This document shows positions 10,404 through 17,990 of a stretch of 64,000 nucleotides of DNA, in pieces. Where the stretch lies: positions 19,235-83,234 of the forward strand of contig JAAEXZ010000002.1 of the NCBI GenBank assembly GCA_017879645.1. Direction: 5' to 3'. Origin of the DNA: Nitrosomonas sp. (GTDB lineage: Bacteria > Pseudomonadota > Gammaproteobacteria > Burkholderiales > Nitrosomonadaceae). The notes beneath the pieces are model-generated. The model had not been told where the DNA came from, ran no database searches, and saw only the letters and a program-made list of their open reading frames with translations. Position 1 is the stretch's first letter, and the number at the start of each line of letters is the position of its first letter. The translations under genes were made by a program, and so were the position numbers.

Positions 10404-11738
10404 ATGCATACCATGATTGATACCGATCTGACCGACTGGTTGCCGGACAACGATCCACAACGCGTTATGTTGCATAACGAGGTGCACGCCCGCCCCAGTC
10501 AGCGTATCCGGTTACCTGCATTGATCATCTATGTCGTGGTCATCAATGAAGGAATTACACGTGAACAGGAATGCGTACATTTGCAGCGTCTTCCGGGGCA
10601 AAACATGCTGATGCCCGAGCAATTGCAGAATAATTTCCTGCGCCTGAGGTTGCAGGGTTATACCTTGCGCTGGGAGCGGCATACCGAATTCACGCGCTAT
10701 TCGCTGGTGCAGCATCTGCCCGAGGCTGCCCAACTGGGTGCGACCGATCCGGAGCTGCTTGCGTACCTGACTTTACCGCCTGGTTGGCTAGCTGACATAC
10801 CGGGGCGGACATTTGCTGCAATCAAGGTGGCGATGATGCAGGGTGATCTCAGTCAGGCTGATGCATTGCTTGTGCAGGCACGCAAGTGGTTTGGCGGCAA
10901 TCCGGTGGTGGCTTCGTTAATCGGCAGGGAAAGCCATTCGCTGGCGGTGACGGATTTCATGCTGCGTCCGAGCGGGTTCGAACGCATGCTGGTCATGATG
11001 TCTGCCAATGCTTCCGAAACACGGGCCGGACGTGTATCGCAACGTTTGCTGGAAATCGAAACGTATCGGCTGATGGCGTTACGCGGCTTGCCATTGACCA
11101 AGCGCCTGATTCCCGAGTTGACCCGCGCTGAGCGGCAATTGGCCGAAATCACTGCTCATCTTGAAAACAAGGCGGCTTCCGATCAGGAGTTGCTGGATAC
11201 CCTCACTGCACTGGCGGCGCGTATCGAGCGTGCCACGGTTGAGCATGGTTTCCGCTTTTCCGCGACGCAGGCCTATAACAGATTGGTGATGCAGCGAATC
11301 AACGAATTGCATGAAAAAGCCATTCCTGGAACGCAAAACATCGGCGAATTCATGCAGCGGCGACTGTCTCCTGCAATTGCCACGGTGGAAGCAACCGCGC
11401 AGCGCATGGGTTATCTGTCGGCGCGTGTTTCCCGCGCCAGTGCTTTGTTGCGCACCCGGGTCGACATTCTGGCGGAAACGCAGAATCAGCAGTTGCTGGA
11501 AAAATTGACGCGTGGTCAGGAGCTGCAGTTACGCTTGCAAAGCACTGTAGAGGGCTTGTCCATAGCAGCAATATCATACTATGTCATCAGCCTGTTATTG
11601 TATGGCGCAAAAGCGGCAAAGGCCGCCGGATTGCCGATTCATCCGGAACTGGTGACCGGCGCAATGATTCCCGTGGTGCTGTGGGTGGTATGGCGAACGG
11701 TACGACGTATTCATGACAAATTTTTCAAGTCGCACTGA
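10404..11738 (+). CDS. DUF3422 family membrane protein
   Basis: The function is unknown. The protein is about 444 aa. It opens with the family's HNEVHARPSQRI block (about residues 20-31), continues as a long soluble, largely helical region with coiled-coil character (about 190-370, including the RLLEIETYRLMALRGLP segment), and ends with two hydrophobic helices (IAAISYYVISLLLYG and MIPVVLWVVWRTV), so it is probably an inner-membrane protein with a large cytosolic part. I chose ATG 10404; ATG 10413 is equally possible. An upstream extension to 10317 is open but runs into the bioA promoter side. It is divergent from bioA. Confidence 0.88.
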   Translation: MHTMIDTDLTDWLPDNDPQRVMLHNEVHARPSQRIRLPALIIYVVVINEGITREQECVHLQRLPGQNMLMPEQLQNNFLRLRLQGYTLRWERHTEFTRYSLVQHLPEAAQLGATDPELLAYLTLPPGWLADIPGRTFAAIKVAMMQGDLSQADALLVQARKWFGGNPVVASLIGRESHSLAVTDFMLRPSGFERMLVMMSANASETRAGRVSQRLLEIETYRLMALRGLPLTKRLIPELTRAERQLAEITAHLENKAASDQELLDTLTALAARIERATVEHGFRFSATQAYNRLVMQRINELHEKAIPGTQNIGEFMQRRLSPAIATVEATAQRMGYLSARVSRASALLRTRVDILAETQNQQLLEKLTRGQELQLRLQSTVEGLSIAAISYYVISLLLYGAKAAKAAGLPIHPELVTGAMIPVVLWVVWRTVRRIHDKFFKSH

Positions 11739-12452
11739 ATGTTGATGCAAACGATGTGCGATCGATCTCTCACTTGAGTCATTTTGCATTGCATGTACCA
11801 ATCTTGATCTTAGGCGGTTTTTTAGCGTTCTAGCCACTCCAGACTTCGGGTACTGCAGGCTGTGTACATATAACCTTTCACGCGTTTCGGTAACAGCAAT
11901 GGTTTCCGGATAAGCCCGAGTGGGATCTTGTAGATCGTCGAGCACTTTCCCATCCTCGTTAAAAGCCATCACAGCCCATAGATCCTGGATATCGGCATAA
12001 ACAGAGACACGCTGTTACGACTAGAGTGGCAGCGACTAAATATCCGGGTGATTTTTTTCATCTTGTACGTTTCTTGGGGCTATGTCACGGTAGTTTGTTG
12101 TTGCCACAGGTCTTTGTTTTTTTGATCTATGTTCCTCATGGCGTCATTCGTCTACCTTCCTAATGAATTATTCTTTGTAGGGTTACTCGGGTTGTTCAAA
12201 TTTTTCGAACAAGTATCCTGATAGGGAATAATACTGATCGGTCAAACAAGGATGTGGATTGCATGTGTTTTTTATCACTGCTTTTGCAATTCAGGTTCAA
12301 CTATATTCAATTTTTCATGGATTTTTTCAACCCTGATCAATCGTCAGAAAGGAGGGTGATTCATACACTTATATCTAATTTATTGATCTTGGCTAGAATC
12401 AGTATTCATTCAAATTTGTTTAATCATAATTCTAATTAAAAGGGGTAATAAC
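11739..12452. other. 714-nt stretch with no intact gene
   Basis: This is an AT-richer region between DUF3422 and the unknown secreted protein. Its left half holds a decayed coding remnant on the minus strand (entered separately). The right half, about 12060-12452, shows short open frames without convincing start signals or recognisable products. A small inverted repeat (TTGTTC / GAACAA around 12193-12212) is visible. No tRNA, terminator or insertion-sequence end was recognised. Confidence 0.5.
11830..12022 (-). pseudogene. Remnant of an SMP-30/strictosidine-synthase-like protein (C-terminal part)
   Basis: Reading the minus strand from about 12022 to 11850 gives a protein-like stretch containing SVYADIQDLWAV, FNEDGKVLDDLQDP, AYPETIAVTETRERLYVHSLQ is the following block in shortened form (AYPETIAVTETRE, then RLYVHSLQ). 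This is the pattern of the last blade of beta-propeller lactonase/strictosidine-synthase-like proteins. A TAA stop lies immediately upstream in frame, and no intact N-terminal five-sixths exists nearby. A different frame just upstream starts MKKITRIFSRC from an ATG at 12061 and may be a leftover N-terminus, giving an internally deleted gene. Family assignment is by pattern only. Confidence 0.5.
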
Positions 12453-12965
12453 ATGAAAAAGATATTGATACGGAATTTTTCAACTATTGCAGTGGTAGGC
12501 GCAATAGCTTTATCTTCATCGCTGACCGTACAGGCTGCATCTTTGTTTGCAGATTCGAATCGCAGCACCTGTACCACACCGAATTGTCAAGCTGCAACGA
12601 TAGACAAGGCTGTGATCATTTCTGAGCAAGCGCAGTCCGGTGTGGCGGCAACGACACCTTGGTCAGGTCAGTTTTTCAGCACTGGGGGCGAGTGTGTGCG
12701 TATAGAAGTGCTGGAAACAGATCCTCCCAATCGTGATTTGATCATGCATTTTGCCGGACCAGATCTTACCGCGTGGAAGGATGATGACAGTGGAGCTGAT
12801 TTACTGCCTCGTATCGAAGCAGAAACCACTGCGCCTGGTCGCTATACCCTAGTGGTCGGGTTGTTTGCACCGACTCTGACCAACACCAATACCCGATTCA
12901 AACTGAGTTATGGTCGTTATCCGTTGGGTAATCCCAATTGTAATGTGCTTACTCTTCCTAACTAG
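12453..12965 (+). CDS. Secreted protein of unknown function (170 aa)
   Basis: No family is recognised. A clear Sec signal peptide is present: MKKILIRNF, then a hydrophobic core (TIAVVGAIALSSSLTV) and an AxA-type cleavage site at VQAAS near residue 29. The mature protein has two early cysteines (CTTPNC) plus one near residue 82 (GGECVRIEV) and one near the end (NPNCNVL), so disulfides are likely. The middle part (GPDLTAWKDDDSG ... APGRYTLVVGLF) resembles the beta-sandwich pre-peptidase C-terminal or PPC-like domain, which I offer only as a suggestion. The ribosome site AAAGGGG precedes ATG 12453. It opens an accessory stretch with a second exported protein downstream. Confidence 0.75.
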   Translation: MKKILIRNFSTIAVVGAIALSSSLTVQAASLFADSNRSTCTTPNCQAATIDKAVIISEQAQSGVAATTPWSGQFFSTGGECVRIEVLETDPPNRDLIMHFAGPDLTAWKDDDSGADLLPRIEAETTAPGRYTLVVGLFAPTLTNTNTRFKLSYGRYPLGNPNCNVLTLPN

Positions 12966-13261
12966 GATTTGAGAGTTTTTTCGGTGAAGTGCCTGTCGGA
13001 TACTTTGCCGAAATTAACGAAGGATACGTATTGTGTAATAGTGGCTCTTCCACCCGTTATAGTACGGCGACAATTGGTGATGTTGGATTCAATGCCGCTT
13101 CCTGTAGTTGTACAGGCCCCACATATACTGCCGAAGCAAAGATTCCATTTTTCGGGGACCTGACATGTAATCCTGTTGATCAGTCGACAGGCGGACCGGT
13201 ATTCGGGGATTATGACAGTACGGTATGGGAACGCTTGGACCTTCCGCATCAAAAACTGTGA
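12966..13261 (+). pseudogene. Orphan coding fragment, probably a gene remnant
   Basis: An open frame runs from just after the preceding stop to 13261. It reads like real protein, with FAEINEGYVLCNSG, CSCTGPTYTAEAKIP and GGPVFGDYDSTVWERL, and has four cysteines. There is no ATG; only a GTG at 12989 could start it, with no good ribosome site and no signal peptide. It lies in a different frame from the 12453 gene and could be a shifted continuation of it or the tail of another lost exported protein. I recognise no family. The coding look is an impression from residue composition and needs a homology search. Confidence 0.35.
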
Positions 13262-13412
13262 CTGTTCAATATGTTCGTGACTAAGCACAAGATTGTTCGA
13301 TGATGCAAGTAGGAATGGACGCAACTTGCTGCGATTTTTCTTGAATGCACACCGACAGGAATGCTCTTCATCTTGCTGGTGTGTGAATACCGGCTCCTCG
13401 GTATGCGAGGAC

Positions 13413-13434
13413 TGGTTGTGAAAAGAGGCAACCA
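13413..13434 (+). promoter_or_regulatory. Small hairpin enclosing the ribosome site of the LamG gene
   Basis: TGGTTG (13413-13418) can pair with CAACCA (13429-13434). The AGAGG ribosome-binding sequence sits in the 10-nt loop, and the ATG follows 2 nt after the stem. The stem is short, so it could expose or only mildly limit translation initiation. Confidence 0.3.
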
Positions 13435-13436
13435 AT

Positions 13437-14147
13437 ATGTTTAAGAAATTTTATTTGCTGATTTACTTCGTTTTGCTGATCCCAAGTACTGTCATTGCCG
13501 GTGAGCTGGTGCTGGAGTACAAATTCACTGCCGATACCGGCGATCTGGTGCATGATACCAGTGGTAATGGACTGGCCGGAGTCATTCAGGGATCCGGCGC
13601 AAATCATTTCGGAGCCGGTTTTTCCGGGCGAGGACTGAGACTGAATGGCGTCGATAATTATGTTCTCGTAGAAGACAATCCCATTTTCGATATGGGCCAC
13701 TATACCCTGATGGCGTGGATCAAATTTAAACCCAGTCAATGGGATAGAGAGGAAGTCATGGAGAAGGCCGGCGCATTCTGGATGAATGTCAGGCAGGATA
13801 CCCACAAAGTCAGGGCTGGTGGATTCTTCAGTGGGTGTACCGACAAGACCCTGTCTCACTTGTTTGATAGTGACACCAGTATTGCTGTCGATACCTGGAC
13901 ACATGTGGCCAGCACTTACGACGGCAAGATCTTGAGGATCTACATTAACGGTGTGCTGGCCGGAAAGTCTGCTGTTCCGGTACCGGGTCCGGTATGCGCC
14001 AATATCGAGCCACTGGCAATTGGTTCAAAGCACCGGATCATTCCACCTGAAATGTTCGCTGCGTACTTCTTTGGCAATATGGATAGCGTCAGAATTTTCA
14101 ATGTTGCGCTGCCGGCATGGCGAATCAAGCAACAGATGAACAAGTAA
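13437..14147 (+). CDS. Secreted LamG-domain (concanavalin A-like) protein
   Basis: This 236-aa protein has a signal peptide (MFKKFYLLIYFVLLIPSTVIAG; cleavage near residue 22) followed by a single laminin-G-like jelly-roll domain. Typical features are LEYKFTADTGD, then HDTSGNGLAG, the FSGRGLRLNGVDNYV strand, the MAWIKF strand, WTHVASTYDGKILRIYINGVL, and the closing MDSVRIFNVALPA. Such domains bind carbohydrates or matrix ligands; no catalytic domain is attached. It lies alone downstream of the unknown secreted gene and ends 11 nt before a strong terminator. A role at the cell surface or in matrix binding is inferred from the domain and signal only. Confidence 0.88.
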   Translation: MFKKFYLLIYFVLLIPSTVIAGELVLEYKFTADTGDLVHDTSGNGLAGVIQGSGANHFGAGFSGRGLRLNGVDNYVLVEDNPIFDMGHYTLMAWIKFKPSQWDREEVMEKAGAFWMNVRQDTHKVRAGGFFSGCTDKTLSHLFDSDTSIAVDTWTHVASTYDGKILRIYINGVLAGKSAVPVPGPVCANIEPLAIGSKHRIIPPEMFAAYFFGNMDSVRIFNVALPAWRIKQQMNK

Positions 14148-14158
14148 TGCCGTTTCAA

Positions 14159-14195
14159 AGCTCAAACCGGTATACATGGTCGGTTTGAGCTTTCT
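14159..14195 (+). terminator. Rho-independent terminator after the LamG gene
   Basis: A perfect 11-bp stem, AGCTCAAACCG (14159-14169) with CGGTTTGAGCT (14181-14191), encloses an 11-nt loop and is followed by TTCTTT on the plus strand. It lies between the convergent LamG and penicillin-acylase genes and best serves the plus-strand gene. Confidence 0.85.
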
Positions 14196-16577
14196 TTAAT
14201 GTTCGGATGTAAGTAACAGCGTTTTTTCGGTGATTCCAGGTAGAAAGGGTGTGGGTTTTCCGCTGACCCAGTGATCATGGCCGCTGCCATAATAGGGAGA
14301 AAGCGGATGACCGCTTTGCCCCCCCGGCATGTCGAAATAGCCTGATTCTTCCTGGCCGGGTGCAACCACCGAGCGTTGCGAGGCGCCGAAGTCGGGTGAT
14401 TGGATGCGCGGCAAATTCTGGTCGCCGGGCAAAGGATCGTGCGGCATATCCAACCAGCGTGCAATCCATGCAGGCAGTTTGCTGCTCAGCGGGTGCCTGA
14501 TGCGTGCCGCGTTATCCTGTCCCCAGTTGACTGCGGTGATGCCGCCATTGCGTTGCAGTAGTTGTGCGGTCTGCCGGGCGCAGTGTAGCAGTAGTGCCTC
14601 CCAGTTAGTATAGGGGGCGGGAAGCAGATGGATTGGACTATGTTCCAGAAGTTGCCATGTAATCAATTCAGCCTGACTGAATCTGGGCAGGCTGAATTCC
14701 GGATCGAATTGCCGAATGGGTGCAGCGAATCCATCCAGTACTGATTTCATGACTTCATAGCGAAAAGTGCGAACGGCGCGATAGGCTACTGAATCGACTG
14801 AAGCCTGACCTTGCCAGTCGCGCAGTGCCTGTTGCAGTTCCACGGCCCAGTTCGGTTGATCGTTGAGCGATTCCAGTCGGTTTTTCAGCAACTCATACCA
14901 TCGTGTCATCAACAGGGCGCGGTGATCCAACTGGATGGCCTGCATGTCTTCCGCGGTGAAATGATCACGTGTAAACAGGTTGTCCCGGATTTGCGTGGCG
15001 CGGGCGCCGAGGTCATATCCGCTATCGCCCACCAGTGCGAGCAAATCTCCGGACACCATGCGTGAATTAGCCGACCATAACCGCCCTGTAGCGGGATTGT
15101 GAAGCGAGGGGTAGTGCTCCGGCTGTAACCAGCCTTTCCAGCCGGTATCCGGTTTGCTCCAGTCAGCCGGACGTTGTGGATCGAATGTGCCGGAGCGAGC
15201 TGGAATACGTCCGGCTAGCGTCCAGCCGATGTTACCCTGACGATCGCCGACGATGAAATTTTGTACGGGTATACCGGCTCGTTGAGCGACCCGTGCTGCC
15301 TGTTCCGCAGTTCGTGCCTGTTCCAGATCGATCAGATCGAGATTGACTGCTTCTGCATGGAGTGCTGTCCATGACAGGGCGAGTGGAGTGCCATCATGGT
15401 CCGAGGCTAGGATCGGACCCCAGATGGTTTCCGATACCGTGAGTGTTTCTGCAGGTGCATTGCGAATATGTATGGTTTCCTGCACGGTTTCGATCGGTTT
15501 CCAGCCCGATGCGGTCTGGTAACTGGCGTTGTCGTTGCTATCTGTCGTGATGCGTACCCAGTCGGCAAAATCACCATAGCTGTGGGTGAAACTCCAGGCG
15601 ATGTGGCGATTGGAACCAACAACGATGGCCGGTACCCCGGGCAGGCTGATACCGGAAATATCATACTTGGCCGATGGGGTGTCGCCTGGGTAGACCAAGC
15701 GTGTCCGGAACCATAAATTAGGTGCACGCAGTGTCAGATGCATATCGTTGGCAACCAGTGCCGCGCCATCGGCCAGAGCGCCGGCCACGGCAAAGCTGTT
15801 GCTGCCCGGGGTTTCTTCATCCACAGGCCCGGGATGCTGGAAGAGATGTCTGCTCAATGATCGCAGGTCGATATCGATTTCCGGAGGAATCTCAGGAACG
15901 CTGAAAGGGCCTTCCAGTAACGGCGCATCCCATTGTCCGGCTTGTCGCATCAAAAAATGGTAAACCGATTCCGGTAGTCCTGCATGCAGTGTCGAGAGTT
16001 TCAGTTCCCGGTTGAAATCAGCTTCATTGAGGGTGAAAAACATGGCAAAAATCACCAGGATGCTGTCTTCGCGCTGCCATTCTGCCGGTGACGCTTGCGT
16101 CAGCAAATAGGGAAACGGGCGTACATTCAGTGCCTGTATCCCCTGATTGACTCCCTGTCGGTAAGCCTCGATGTATTGCTGCTGTATCTCCGTGAGTTGC
16201 TGGATCACTTGCGTGGCTCGTGCGCGCATGCGAAATCGGCGTTTTTTGCGATCCTGTTCCAGAAAGCTCTCACCGAATAGTTCGGCCAGCTCTCCTGCTG
16301 CCTGGCGACGCATCAGGTCCATTTCAAAAAAGCGTTCCTGGGCGTGAACGTACCCCATCGCCATGGCCACATCGGTCCGGTTTTCACCGTGGAGAGTAGC
16401 GCTGCCCAGACTATCCCGATCGACACGTACCGGAGCCGACAAACCGGAGAGTGCGATGTTTCCCTCATACTGCGGCAGGCTGCCGCACAGAAGGCCAACG
16501 AGTCCAATTGTCAATAAACAGGACAAAAAGAGTCCTGTTATCAATAAGTAACGCAGGATCGGAAAGATATGATGCAT
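14196..16577 (-). CDS. Penicillin acylase family protein (N-terminal nucleophile hydrolase)
   Basis: This 793-aa protein of the S45 Ntn-hydrolase superfamily includes penicillin G acylases and acyl-homoserine-lactone acylases. An N-terminal hydrophobic segment (about residues 9-32) serves as signal or anchor, so it acts in the periplasm. The alpha-chain part contains GYVHAQERFFEMDLMRR (about 75-91). The expected self-processing site is G258-S259 with S259-N260 as the new N-terminus of the beta chain (GSNSFAVAG). Further conserved parts are NDMHLTLRAPN and GSNRHIAWSFTH. The true acyl substrate cannot be told from sequence: amide antibiotics, AHL signals and others all occur in the family. The gene stands alone on its strand. 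Confidence 0.92.
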   Translation of the reverse strand: MHHIFPILRYLLITGLFLSCLLTIGLVGLLCGSLPQYEGNIALSGLSAPVRVDRDSLGSATLHGENRTDVAMAMGYVHAQERFFEMDLMRRQAAGELAELFGESFLEQDRKKRRFRMRARATQVIQQLTEIQQQYIEAYRQGVNQGIQALNVRPFPYLLTQASPAEWQREDSILVIFAMFFTLNEADFNRELKLSTLHAGLPESVYHFLMRQAGQWDAPLLEGPFSVPEIPPEIDIDLRSLSRHLFQHPGPVDEETPGSNSFAVAGALADGAALVANDMHLTLRAPNLWFRTRLVYPGDTPSAKYDISGISLPGVPAIVVGSNRHIAWSFTHSYGDFADWVRITTDSNDNASYQTASGWKPIETVQETIHIRNAPAETLTVSETIWGPILASDHDGTPLALSWTALHAEAVNLDLIDLEQARTAEQAARVAQRAGIPVQNFIVGDRQGNIGWTLAGRIPARSGTFDPQRPADWSKPDTGWKGWLQPEHYPSLHNPATGRLWSANSRMVSGDLLALVGDSGYDLGARATQIRDNLFTRDHFTAEDMQAIQLDHRALLMTRWYELLKNRLESLNDQPNWAVELQQALRDWQGQASVDSVAYRAVRTFRYEVMKSVLDGFAAPIRQFDPEFSLPRFSQAELITWQLLEHSPIHLLPAPYTNWEALLLHCARQTAQLLQRNGGITAVNWGQDNAARIRHPLSSKLPAWIARWLDMPHDPLPGDQNLPRIQSPDFGASQRSVVAPGQEESGYFDMPGGQSGHPLSPYYGSGHDHWVSGKPTPFLPGITEKTLLLTSEH

Positions 16578-16793
16578 AAATTGATTTGATTAGGGTTGGA
16601 TGACAGGGTCGGTAAACCGGCAACAAACCAGCCCGTTCATTTTGTACCGGAAGATTTTATAACGTATTGATAAGAGAGTAGGAAGATAAATGGCTTTGCA
16701 TAGCGTAAATAAGGGCATGATTCCTTCTTTGTTCACAATATTATATCGGGACATTTGCCTAGATAATGCCAAGGTAAGAATTTGGAGCATGAC

Positions 16794-17936
16794 ATGGCAG
16801 AAGACAGCGATTTAGAACGAACGGAAGAGGCGACGCCCAGGCGCTTGGAGAAAGCGCGGGAAGAGGGCCAGGTTCCTCGTTCCCAGGAATTGACGACGTT
16901 TGCCCTGCTAATGACGGCAGCCACGGGAATCCTGTTTCTGGGTGCCGGATTGATGGAGAGCCTGTTGCAGATCATGAAAGCGGGTATACAAATGGAACGC
17001 GATCTGGCATTCCAGCCCGATCTGATGGTCAATCGTTTTTACGAATTGGCGGTGGAGGGGCTGATTGCCATTGCGCCATTATTGCTGTTGCTGATCATCG
17101 TGGCATTGTTCGCACCCATGTTGATGAGCGGTGGACTGATAAGTACCAAGCTCCTGATGCCTGATTTCAATCGCATCAATCCGATGAAAGGATTGGGCAG
17201 GATTTTTTCCGTTCGCAGTCTGGTTGAGCTGGTCAAAGCCATAGCCAAGGCGGTCATCATAGGTGGTGTGGCTGCGATGGTGATCTGGCAGCACAAGGAA
17301 GATGTCATGGCACTGCTGACGGTTCCTGTCGATATGGCCATCAGTCGTGCCGGAGATTTCCTGTCAATGAGTTTTTTGTTGACAGTCGGTGCCATGGTGC
17401 TGATTGTCGGCATCGATGTGCCCTTTCAGATTTGGGAACATGCCAAGCAGATGCGCATGTCCAAAGAAGAAATCCGCAAGGAATACAAGGAAAGTGAAGG
17501 CGATCCCATGGTCAAGGGGCGTATTCGCAGTTTGCAGAGAGAAGCCGCCCGGCGTCGCATGATGGCGGAAATTCCCAATGCCGATGTCATCGTTACCAAC
17601 CCGACACATTTTGCCGTCGCACTCAAATATAAAAGTAATTCGATGCGTGCCCCCAAAGTGGTGGCCAAAGGCGTCCATCTGCTTGCAGCCAGAATTCGCG
17701 AACTAGGTGAAGAACATCGTATTCCGATTCTCGAAGCACCACCACTGGCGCGTGCCCTGTATTACCACGCCGAGCTAGAGAGTGAAATTCCGGAAAAACT
17801 CTACACCGCAGTAGCCGAAGTTCTGGCCTATATTTTCCAGCTCAAGCGTTATCAGGAATTCGGTGGGGATTATCCGCAGGCACCGGTTGATCTGTCTGTG
17901 CCTGAAGGGATGGATCAGCCTGGACATGCAGTGTAA
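16794..17936 (+). CDS. flhB: Flagellar export switch protein FlhB
   Basis: FlhB is an inner-membrane component of the flagellar type III export gate that switches substrate class from rod/hook to filament. The protein is 380 aa. Four hydrophobic helices span about residues 32-210, and the cytosolic C-terminal domain carries the autocleavage motif NPTH at 269-272 (VTNPTHFAVAL), with cleavage expected between N269 and P270. The start is ATG 16794, with GGAG 6 nt before it; a TTG at 16782 is in frame but is worse placed. It begins the cluster flhB-flhA-flhF-fleN-fliA-motC-motD. Confidence 0.97.
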   Translation: MAEDSDLERTEEATPRRLEKAREEGQVPRSQELTTFALLMTAATGILFLGAGLMESLLQIMKAGIQMERDLAFQPDLMVNRFYELAVEGLIAIAPLLLLLIIVALFAPMLMSGGLISTKLLMPDFNRINPMKGLGRIFSVRSLVELVKAIAKAVIIGGVAAMVIWQHKEDVMALLTVPVDMAISRAGDFLSMSFLLTVGAMVLIVGIDVPFQIWEHAKQMRMSKEEIRKEYKESEGDPMVKGRIRSLQREAARRRMMAEIPNADVIVTNPTHFAVALKYKSNSMRAPKVVAKGVHLLAARIRELGEEHRIPILEAPPLARALYYHAELESEIPEKLYTAVAEVLAYIFQLKRYQEFGGDYPQAPVDLSVPEGMDQPGHAV

Positions 17937-17990
17937 GCCGTATTGGGCAGTGAGCGATGCAATTAAAAACTACGGGTGATACGAAGTGCT

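Noticed and set aside
12254-12439. Plus-strand open frame of 61 codons in the gene-poor stretch
   Set aside because: AT-rich, Phe/Asn/Leu-dominated chance frame with no start signal.
16688-16715. Sigma-54 promoter before flhB (TGGCTTTGCATAGC)
   Set aside because: GG and GC are 9 nt apart, not 10, and the -24 half matches poorly.
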